Part shown: positions 58,657 through 64,000 of the stretch, piece by piece
Position numbering within the stretch: position 1 is the stretch's first letter
Layout of the letters: every line of letters starts with the position of its first letter
Assembly: GCA_035404185.1 (NCBI GenBank)
Contig: DAONGN010000001.1
Span: forward strand, 62,001-126,000
DNA length: 64,000 nt
From: Candidatus Pacearchaeota archaeon
GTDB taxonomy: Bacteria; Patescibacteriota; Minisyncoccia; Minisyncoccales; Minisyncoccaceae
Direction of reading: 5' to 3'
The notes under the pieces: generated by a model
Databases searched by the model: none
The model's input: the letters and a program-made list of their open reading frames with translations, nothing else
Told to the model about the DNA's origin: nothing
Translations under genes and position numbers: made by a program

Positions 58657-58731
58657 TGCGCGTGGATGGACTCGAACCATCGACCTTTCGATTATAAGTC
58701 GAATGCTACTAACCAACTGAGCTACACGCGC
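58657..58731 (-). tRNA. tRNA-Ile, anticodon UAU
   Basis: Acceptor GCGCGTG/CACGCGC; anticodon arm TTCGA CTTATAA TCGAA with anticodon TAT; T arm GATGGTTCGAGTCCATC; discriminator A, CCA not encoded. Anticodon UAU reads AUA directly, without the CAU-to-lysidine change that most bacteria use. It sits 8 bases after ftsH and 2 bases before the zincin gene. Confidence 0.9.
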
Positions 58732-58739
58732 AGGGATTT

Positions 58740-60572
58740 TTATTTCCCTATCAATTCTTCAAATTCCTCTCTCTCTATTGTTTCTTTCTCAATTAATCTC
58801 TTTGCTATCTTTTCTAACACATTTTTATTTTCTTGTAATATTTTTTCAGCTTCTTTTTCGGCTTCAGTTATGATTCTTTCAACCTCTTTATCTATCTGCA
58901 ATGCAACTTCATCAGAATAATTCCTACTTTCTGTTTCCCCATCTAAGAACATCTGGCTTTCTCTGTCGCCAAAAACAATTGGTCCTAATTTAGACATTCC
59001 ATATTTTTTAACAATATTTCTAGCGATAATAGAAGCTTTGTTTAAATCATCCGATGCTCCCGTAGTCATATCACCAAAAATCATCTTTTCAGAACAATAC
59101 CCTCCTAATAATACGGCAATTTCGGCTTCGAATTCTTTTCTAGTTCTGAGCATTCTTTCTTCTTTAGAAACTTTCAAAGTATATCCGGCAGCCATTCCCC
59201 TACCAATGATTGATATCTTTCTAATTGGTTCGGTATCATGAACTTTATTCCCAATCAAAGCATGTCCGGCTTCGTGATAAGCAGTAATTTCTTTTTCTTT
59301 ATCAGTCATAACATGACTTCTTCTTTCGGGCCCAAGCAAAACTTTTTCAATTGATATTAATAAATCATTTTGCATCACTTGTTTTTGCTCATTCTTAGCG
59401 GCTAAAATAGCTGCTTCATTAAAAACATTTTCTAAATCAGCGCCAGAAAATCCTGGAGTTCTTTCAGCTACTTCTCGCAATTTAACATTATCAGCCAAAG
59501 GTTTGCCTCTTGAGTGAATAGATAAAATATCTTCTCTTTCTTTAATATCGGGTAAGCTAATAACAACTTTTCGATCAAATCTGCCTGGTCTTAATAAAGC
59601 TGGATCTAAAACATCTGGCCTATTTGTAGCCGCAAGAATAATAATTTTATCGTTCTTTTCAAATCCATCCATCTCGGTTAACAACTGATTCAATGTCTGT
59701 TCTCTTTCTTCATGTCCCCCAGTTATAGCTGGACCTCTTGTTTTGCCGATACTATCTAATTCATCTATAAAAACTAGACAAGGCTGCTGTTTTTTGGCAG
59801 CTGCGAATAAACTTCTTACCCTGCCTGAACCGACTCCAACGAACATTTCAACAAAAGAAGAACCCGCCACAGAAAAGAAAGGAACATTACTCTCCCCTGC
59901 AACCGCTCTTGCCAATAATGTTTTTCCGCATCCTGCCGGACCAACCAATAAAACTCCCTTCGGAATTCTTGCTCCCATTTTTAGATATTTTTGAGAATTT
60001 TTTAAAAAGTCTACTATTTCTTCTAACTCTTGTTTCTCTTCTTTTAGTCCCGCAACATCCTTAAATGTTATTTTATCCTTAGGATGTCCTTCGGCTCCAA
60101 ATAAAGTTGCCTTAGCTTTCGTAAAGTCAAAACTTTGTGCAGCTCCAGTTTTGGCGTTCTTAAAAACCATAAAGAAAAAAATAGCGAATAAAGCCAACGG
60201 AAATACTACCATTATTAAAAATGTGCCAACCCAATCCCATGAAGTATTGGGCTCATTAAAAACAAAGGAAACATTCTTTATTTTATCTTGAGAAGCACCG
60301 TAATTAATCAAAGCTTGACCTAAAGTATCCCCTGTTTCTTTCTTGCTTATGGCTTTGGTTCCATCTAAATACTCTATAGAAATATCGTTATTTAATATTT
60401 TAATTTCCTTTACTTTTCCATTATTAACATCAGAAACTAATTGAGTAATTGAAATATTATTAACTGTTTCCTTGGGATTATTAAAAAAACTAAAAGCAAT
60501 TCCGAGTATTAAAAAAACCAGAACAACTAAAAAGAGATTTTTAAGGAGACCTTTGATAGGACTCTTCTTCAT
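58740..60572 (-). CDS. ftsH: ATP-dependent zinc metalloprotease FtsH
   Basis: 610 residues from the ATG at 60572 (MKKSPIKG); an earlier ATG at 60602 overlaps rpsA. Two N-terminal membrane helices flank an extracytoplasmic domain (about 45-115). The AAA domain has Walker A GPAGCGKTL, Walker B CLVFIDELDSIG and the second region of homology DVLDPALLRPGRFDRK. The protease domain has HEAGH, and DLNKASIIARNIV carries the third zinc ligand. It degrades membrane proteins and unstable regulators. It follows rpsA after 5 bases. Confidence 0.97.
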   Translation of the reverse strand: MKKSPIKGLLKNLFLVVLVFLILGIAFSFFNNPKETVNNISITQLVSDVNNGKVKEIKILNNDISIEYLDGTKAISKKETGDTLGQALINYGASQDKIKNVSFVFNEPNTSWDWVGTFLIMVVFPLALFAIFFFMVFKNAKTGAAQSFDFTKAKATLFGAEGHPKDKITFKDVAGLKEEKQELEEIVDFLKNSQKYLKMGARIPKGVLLVGPAGCGKTLLARAVAGESNVPFFSVAGSSFVEMFVGVGSGRVRSLFAAAKKQQPCLVFIDELDSIGKTRGPAITGGHEEREQTLNQLLTEMDGFEKNDKIIILAATNRPDVLDPALLRPGRFDRKVVISLPDIKEREDILSIHSRGKPLADNVKLREVAERTPGFSGADLENVFNEAAILAAKNEQKQVMQNDLLISIEKVLLGPERRSHVMTDKEKEITAYHEAGHALIGNKVHDTEPIRKISIIGRGMAAGYTLKVSKEERMLRTRKEFEAEIAVLLGGYCSEKMIFGDMTTGASDDLNKASIIARNIVKKYGMSKLGPIVFGDRESQMFLDGETESRNYSDEVALQIDKEVERIITEAEKEAEKILQENKNVLEKIAKRLIEKETIEREEFEELIGK

Positions 60573-60577
60573 ATTTT

Positions 60578-61672
60578 TTATTTTATTCTTAAAGACATCC
60601 AATGTCTTTGAGGCTGGAAGCTTAATATCTGGAATTCGTATTCCTTATTTAATTCAAGCTTTTCTTTCATTTTTATTTCAGAACCAAATTCAGAAATATG
60701 TATTAATCCTTGTATCTTAGTATCAGATTCTTTTGAATTATTATCAATAAGTTGGATAAAGGCTCCAAAAGGATTAAATCTAACAACCAAACCCTTAACA
60801 ACATCGTTTGTCTTGTAATTTAAATTCTGCCAAGGATCTTTCTTTAAATTCTTTATAGATAAAGAAACTCTGCCTTGTGAAATATCAATAACCTGAGCTT
60901 TAACGTCTTGCCCTACTTCAACTACTTGAGCTGGGTCTTCAATTAATTGCCAATCTAATTCAGAAATATGAACTAGCCCTTCTAGGTCTGAATCTTCTGG
61001 GCCTGCATCAGGAAGGGTAAATTTAATAAAAGCTCCAAAATTAACAATTCCTGAAACCTTTCCTTCGACGATATCACCTACCTTTAACGATTTAATCGCT
61101 TTCTGTAGTGTTTCACTTTCTTTTGATTCTTCGGTTAATATGATTTGTCCGGCTTTTTCATCAAAATCCAAAATCTTAACTTTAATATCTTGACCAATAA
61201 AAGATTGCAGTTTTCTTAAAATCTTTGATTTATCACCTTCTGGAACTCTGGGATAGTTATCGGGAGATAATTGAGAGGTCGGCAAGAAAGCAGGAATACC
61301 AGCAACTTCGGTGATAAGGCCTCCTTTATTTACCTTACTAATCCTAACTGCAAATTCTTGATTTAAATCTTTCTTTCCTTTAATTGTTTGCCAAGCTAAT
61401 TCTTTCTCAGCTTCTCTTAAAGATAATTCAACAAAGCCTTCTTCATTTTCAGGCTCAACAACTTTAACTGAGATAGTATCTCCTATTTTAATGTTTTTTA
61501 AAACGTTTTTTGCGTTTTGGTATTCTGCACCGTAGATAATGCCTGTTTTTCTCGGACCAATATCTAAATACATAGCTAAATTCTCGATAGCGAGAATTTT
61601 ACCGTCTATAATTTCTCCATTTCTGGGAATTTGGACGTTATCGGTTAGTTTTTGTAATGTTTCGTTTTGCAT
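60578..61672 (-). CDS. rpsA: 30S ribosomal protein S1-like protein (four S1 domains)
   Basis: 364 residues from the ATG at 61672, preceded by AAGGAG 4 bases earlier; a longer frame from 61708 would begin in the promoter. Four S1 (OB-fold) repeats at about 15-85, 100-170, 190-270 and 285-360, with motifs such as GIVNFGAFIKF and GLVVRFNPFGAFIQL. Six repeats are usual in proteobacteria and four in Firmicutes. It binds mRNA at initiation. In a genome with leaderless promoters its role may be altered (inference). Confidence 0.9.
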   Translation of the reverse strand: MQNETLQKLTDNVQIPRNGEIIDGKILAIENLAMYLDIGPRKTGIIYGAEYQNAKNVLKNIKIGDTISVKVVEPENEEGFVELSLREAEKELAWQTIKGKKDLNQEFAVRISKVNKGGLITEVAGIPAFLPTSQLSPDNYPRVPEGDKSKILRKLQSFIGQDIKVKILDFDEKAGQIILTEESKESETLQKAIKSLKVGDIVEGKVSGIVNFGAFIKFTLPDAGPEDSDLEGLVHISELDWQLIEDPAQVVEVGQDVKAQVIDISQGRVSLSIKNLKKDPWQNLNYKTNDVVKGLVVRFNPFGAFIQLIDNNSKESDTKIQGLIHISEFGSEIKMKEKLELNKEYEFQILSFQPQRHWMSLRIK

Positions 61673-61684
61673 ATATCTCCTTAT

Positions 61685-61713
61685 ATCATAAAGGTTTAAT
61701 ATTATCAAGTCAA
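61685..61713 (-). promoter_or_regulatory. rpsA-ftsH promoter
   Basis: TTGACT (61713-61708), 17-base spacer, TATGAT (61690-61685) on the minus strand. The predicted start is near 61678, within the AAGGAG (61682-61677), so the Shine-Dalgarno may be only partly transcribed. Confidence 0.6.
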
Positions 61714-61714
61714 A

Positions 61715-61743
61715 GAAAAAGCGCCTCGGAATACGAGTAGCGC
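61715..61743 (-). terminator. Terminator after the orphan gene at 61763-62032
   Basis: The minus strand reads GCGC TA CTCG, loop, CGAG GCGC then TTTTTC; a stem with a 2-base bulge and a T-run. Confidence 0.75.
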
Positions 61744-61762
61744 GAATAGAAAAAGAAAAAAA

Positions 61763-62032
61763 TTAGAAACAACGAGTAGTGAATTTAGACACCATTGCAA
61801 CTATTTCTGTGTTGGTACTAATCGACATTCTTTTCTTTGATTTTTCGAGGGAATCAACTATAACATGATCTGACTCAGGATCAAGCTCGATAATTACCAC
61901 TGGCAATACTACAGATTCTTCCTTTCCCCTCTTTTTCTTTGGCTTTATTTGAAGAAAGATTTTTCCTCCTTCTTGTAAAAGGTCTTCTAACTGTCCCATG
62001 ACATTTAAAATCATCGCTTTTGTTTTTGCCAT
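61763..62032 (-). CDS. Orphan hypothetical protein, 89 aa
   Basis: Not recognised. It has a clear Shine-Dalgarno (GGAGG, 6 bases before the ATG) like the orphan gene at 708-1259, and unlike most genes here. The small protein has a beta-rich core (KIFLQIKP, VVLPVVIIELDPESDHVIVDSLEK) and ends in FTTRCF; a basic stretch PKKKRGK follows the first strand. No membrane helix. Divergent from the 3D-domain gene, with a 9-bp inverted repeat between them. Confidence 0.6.
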   Translation of the reverse strand: MAKTKAMILNVMGQLEDLLQEGGKIFLQIKPKKKRGKEESVVLPVVIIELDPESDHVIVDSLEKSKKRMSISTNTEIVAMVSKFTTRCF

Positions 62033-62043
62033 TTAGGACCTCC

Positions 62044-62108
62044 GTCCACATGGATTTTACATTATAATCCCTATCCAAGTCAAATATTGACTAAAATGGC
62101 ATGTGGAC
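62044..62108. promoter_or_regulatory. 9-bp inverted repeat spanning the divergent promoter region
   Basis: GTCCACATG (62044-62052) and CATGTGGAC (62100-62108) are perfect inverted arms around a minus-strand TATAAT (62052-62057). ATTGACTAAAA occurs twice nearby (62096 and 62115). Possible operator for a regulator of both genes. Confidence 0.5.
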
Positions 62109-62115
62109 AAAACCA

Positions 62116-62167
62116 TTGACTAAAACAGCCCTATGAGTTAAAATATGTTCATTCCTGCTGAGCAGGA
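62116..62167 (+). promoter_or_regulatory. Promoter and 5' hairpin of the 3D-domain gene
   Basis: TTGACT (62116-62121), 17-base spacer, TAAAAT (62139-62144). The transcript would begin near 62151, just before the small hairpin CCTGCTGAGCAGG, whose last bases (AGCAGGA) may act as ribosome-binding site. Confidence 0.6.
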
Positions 62168-62175
62168 TTTTATAT

Positions 62176-62679
62176 ATGCTTAATAAGCAAAACTTCACAA
62201 TTATACTTTTTGCGGTTATCATTTTCTCTTTCTCGGCACTGATATTAACTATTGACGCCAAATCGGATAATACTAACTTGGCTCAAGGTTCCATATCAGA
62301 AAAGAGTTATTCTTTGGAAAACAATACTTTAGCGGTATTTTCCAACAAAGAAGACAGAGACGAGGATGCTGACCAATCAAAGCATAAGAAGATAAAAGTT
62401 ATCATTACTGCCTATTCTTCTACGACATGGCAAACCGATGATACCCCCTTCATTACCGCTAATGGTTCAACAGTAAGGGATGGTATAGTGGCAAATAACA
62501 TGCTACCATTCGGAACAGAATTAAGAATACCTGAACTTTATGGAAATAAAGTATTCACAGTAGAAGATAGAATGCATTCTAGAAAAAGCGACTACCAATT
62601 AGATATATGGTTCCCTACTCTTGAACAGGCTCAAGAATTCGGAGTTAAGGAAACATACATTGAAGTATTGGAGATATAA
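62176..62679 (+). CDS. 3D-domain protein, predicted secreted peptidoglycan hydrolase
   Basis: 167 residues. A signal anchor (about 8-28, IILFAVIIFSFSALILTID), a short linker and a 3D domain (from about 75): ITAYSSTTWQTDD, ANGSTVRDGIVANNMLPFGTELRIPELYGNKVFTVEDRM and DYQLDIWFPT. The three conserved Asp that name the domain (in TAYSSxxxxTD, VEDR and DIWF) are present; the fold is that of lytic transglycosylase MltA and Sps/YocH cell-wall enzymes. Likely a cell-wall remodelling enzyme outside the membrane. Its own terminator faces tRNA-Leu(UAA). Confidence 0.85.
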   Translation: MLNKQNFTIILFAVIIFSFSALILTIDAKSDNTNLAQGSISEKSYSLENNTLAVFSNKEDRDEDADQSKHKKIKVIITAYSSTTWQTDDTPFITANGSTVRDGIVANNMLPFGTELRIPELYGNKVFTVEDRMHSRKSDYQLDIWFPTLEQAQEFGVKETYIEVLEI

Positions 62680-62709
62680 AAACACACTGGTTAGACCAGT
62701 GTGTTTTTT
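62678..62709. terminator. Bidirectional terminator between the 3D gene and tRNA-Leu
   Basis: AAACACACTGGT, loop TAG, ACCAGTGTGTTT with a T-run on the right and an A-run on the left; a 12-bp perfect stem. Confidence 0.9.
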
Positions 62710-62712
62710 ATG

Positions 62713-62796
62713 TGCCTCGGGTGGGACTTGAACCCACAAGGGTGTTTACCCGCAGCATTTTAAGTGCTGTATGTTTGCCAATTTCATCACCGAGGC
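62713..62796 (-). tRNA. tRNA-Leu, anticodon UAA
   Basis: Type II tRNA; acceptor GCCTCGG/CCGAGGC, anticodon arm CAGCA CTTAAAA TGCTG, T arm GTGGGTTCAAGTCCCAC, discriminator A, CCA not encoded. Position 1 is 4 bases after the HNH gene's stop. Confidence 0.95.
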
Positions 62797-62800
62797 ATGT

Positions 62801-63265
62801 TTATTTCTTGCGACCACGATAGTTTGGTTTTAAGCTATGACAGTTGGGACAAAGTATTTGTAAATTACTTAAACTGTTATTATGAGAATCACCATCTATA
62901 TGATGTAGTTCTAATGGCAATCGACCATCAAAACTTTTTTGCGACCAACCACATTCCTCACATTGTGGTTTTTTCAATCCTTCTTTAATTAACCTATTCT
63001 TAAGTTTATAACTCTGGAAATTATTATCTTTAATTAAAATTTTGTCTAGAGGTATCTTTGGTGTAAATAAAAATTGTAATCCCCTATTCCATCCCTTTCC
63101 TTTAAAATGAGAGATGTCAAAATCATATTCTTTGATATATTTCTTTAATTGCGCATAATTTCCTCCAGCTGCTTTCAAGTTTAATTTATTTAAAACTTGC
63201 CTATAACTATATGAGCTTTTAATAGCTTCTTTTAATTGAATTTTTGTCCAGGTTTTTCTATCCAT
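62801..63265 (-). CDS. HNH endonuclease-like protein
   Basis: 154 residues from the ATG at 63265 (MDRKTWTKIQL); the frame is open to 63295. The N-terminal half is a small helical DNA-binding-type domain (LKEAIKSSYSYRQVLNKLNLKAAGGNY). The C-terminal half is an HNH nuclease with a zinc site: CEECGW, LELHHIDGDSHNNSLSNLQ, ILCPNCHSLKPNY, that is Cys pairs and the HH ... N ... H set. Genes of this kind are common in phage and as stand-alone homing-type nucleases. It lies between tRNA-Cys and tRNA-Leu. Confidence 0.85.
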   Translation of the reverse strand: MDRKTWTKIQLKEAIKSSYSYRQVLNKLNLKAAGGNYAQLKKYIKEYDFDISHFKGKGWNRGLQFLFTPKIPLDKILIKDNNFQSYKLKNRLIKEGLKKPQCEECGWSQKSFDGRLPLELHHIDGDSHNNSLSNLQILCPNCHSLKPNYRGRKK

Positions 63266-63337
63266 TAAAACAATCATACCATTAGGCATACTCACAAGTC
63301 AATTACTCTCTTGCCTTTACTTATTTTGAAAGATCTG

Positions 63338-63409
63338 AGGCGTGGGCGGGAATTGCACCCGCGTATAAGAGTTTTGCAGACTCTCGCCTTACTGCTTGGC
63401 CACCACGCC
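63338..63409 (-). tRNA. tRNA-Cys, anticodon GCA
   Basis: Acceptor GGCGTGG/CCACGCC, discriminator T as required for Cys, anticodon arm AGAGT CTGCAAA ACTCT, T arm GCGGG TGCAATT CCCGC in which position 55 is G instead of T. CCA not encoded. Confidence 0.9.
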
Positions 63410-63435
63410 CTAGCCATATAAAGAGAATACCAAGA

Positions 63436-63789
63436 TTATTCGTTTTTTTCAATATCCTCCTTTCTTATCTTCGCTAATAGCTCTTCTATTCTTCCCGCTT
63501 CCTTTGTTTTTGTTTCTTTCAAAAATTCTATCTTGGGAACCGGTCTCATTTTCAATTTCTTATTTAATATCTGTTGCAATTCATAGATATGCCTATTTAA
63601 TAAAGACAAAACATTATCAAAATTTTCTTCAGGGATAACAGAGATATAAACCTTACATTGGAAAAGACTACCTGAACATTCAACCCTTGTAATAGTTAAA
63701 AGCGTCCCCGGAAAAATATCTATTTCTTTTAAAATAATATCTCCCAACTCTTGCTGTATCAAGCTATTAACTTTTTCTATTCTAAACAT
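63436..63789 (-). CDS. rbfA: Ribosome-binding factor A
   Basis: 117 residues from the ATG at 63789, 1 base after the infB stop (a longer frame from 63828 overlaps infB). RbfA binds pre-30S and helps 16S rRNA 5'-end maturation. Family features are FRIEKVNSLIQQELGDIIL, TITRVECSGSLFQCKVYISV and PVPKIEFLKET. infB-rbfA is the conserved order. Confidence 0.93.
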   Translation of the reverse strand: MFRIEKVNSLIQQELGDIILKEIDIFPGTLLTITRVECSGSLFQCKVYISVIPEENFDNVLSLLNRHIYELQQILNKKLKMRPVPKIEFLKETKTKEAGRIEELLAKIRKEDIEKNE

Positions 63790-63790
63790 A

Positions 63791-64000
63791 TTATAGTTCT
63801 TCTTGCTTATACTCTTCCTTAAAAACAACCAAAGTATCTCCTTCTTTTATTCTTTCGCTACCCTGATAAAGTATTCCACACTCTTTTCCTTTCTTAACAA
63901 CATCGAAGTCTTTTTTGTTTGACTGTAATTCAATTATTCTTCCATGACCAATCTTTTCTTCTTCTCTAAATATTTCTAATAATGCTCCTTTTTGCACCTC
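63791..64000 (-). CDS. infB: Translation initiation factor IF-2, C-terminal end (gene runs off the window)
   Basis: The frame stays open to the last base, so only the last 69 codons are seen: GHGRIIELQSNKKDFDVVKKGKECGI matches IF-2 domain IV (region beside the GxxxCG loop) and RIKEGDTLVVFKEE is the family ending. The GTPase domain lies outside the window. Head of the infB-rbfA-tRNA-Cys-HNH-tRNA-Leu line. Confidence 0.9.
   Translation of the reverse strand, partial: EVQKGALLEIFREEEKIGHGRIIELQSNKKDFDVVKKGKECGILYQGSERIKEGDTLVVFKEEYKQEEL

Noticed and set aside
62801..63265. HNH gene as part of a group I intron or insertion sequence
   Set aside because: No intron core, no terminal inverted repeats and no split gene; the flanking tRNAs are intact.

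Overview
The window is AT-rich (about one third GC by eye) and gene-dense. It reads like a chromosome segment of a reduced-genome bacterium of the Candidate Phyla Radiation (Patescibacteria, Parcubacteria-like). The grounds are: type IV pilus genes with no secretin gene in view; three VirB2/TrbC-like pilins with a TraG/HerA-like ATPase; ribosomal proteins S6 and L19 with long charged extensions; many short hypothetical proteins; 13 scattered tRNA genes; and very short intergenic gaps. TGA is used as a stop (for example ftsK), so this is not a code-25 lineage. No rRNA, CRISPR array or insertion sequence was seen, and no stretch over 300 bases lacks a gene.

Layout. 1-5.7 kb: trpS 3' part, an orphan gene, a phosphohexomutase, a repeat-bearing pilin-like protein, then rpsF-ssb-rpsR. 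5.7-16 kb (minus strand): recA, then rpoB-rpoC-ftsK read from one promoter. 16-29.2 kb (minus strand): a nearly complete type IV pilus locus (pilM-N-O-P-B-T-C, major pilin, pilD, four minor pilins) running on into ligA and rodA. 29.3-37.3 kb: comF, then an accessory stretch with three tRNAs, a transglutaminase-like protein, a sirtuin-like protein, a DedA protein, RNase HI, a Nudix hydrolase, a large membrane protein and a metallopeptidase relic. 37.3-48.3 kb: recG, a DinJ/YafQ-type toxin-antitoxin pair, a membrane glycosyltransferase, a TraG/HerA-like ATPase with its partner, a sigma4-HARE regulator and secDF. 48.3-55.9 kb: tsaD, PrsW-like protease, Hsp20, three VirB2-like pilins, a methyltransferase, gyrA and a degenerate metallo-beta-lactamase fold. 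55.9-64 kb: tRNA genes threaded between rplS, a LAGLIDADG-like gene, a zincin, ftsH, rpsA, a 3D-domain protein, an HNH protein, rbfA and the 3' end of infB.

The pilus, comF, recA, ssb and ligA genes would together serve DNA uptake and integration, but that link is inference. The VirB2-like pilins and the ATPase pair suggest a second, minimal type IV secretion-like machine.

The most unusual signals are not single genes. (1) A 12-base element lies exactly 18 bases before the start codon of two different pilin genes. (2) tRNAs sit directly against coding genes: two tRNAs end 2 bases before a start codon, one begins right after a stop codon, and one contains the stop codon of the gene before it. 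(3) Several promoters sit so close to the ATG that the mRNAs should be leaderless. (4) A tRNA-Ile has anticodon UAU. (5) A transglutaminase-like gene and a sirtuin-like gene form a two-gene module between two tRNA-Ser genes.
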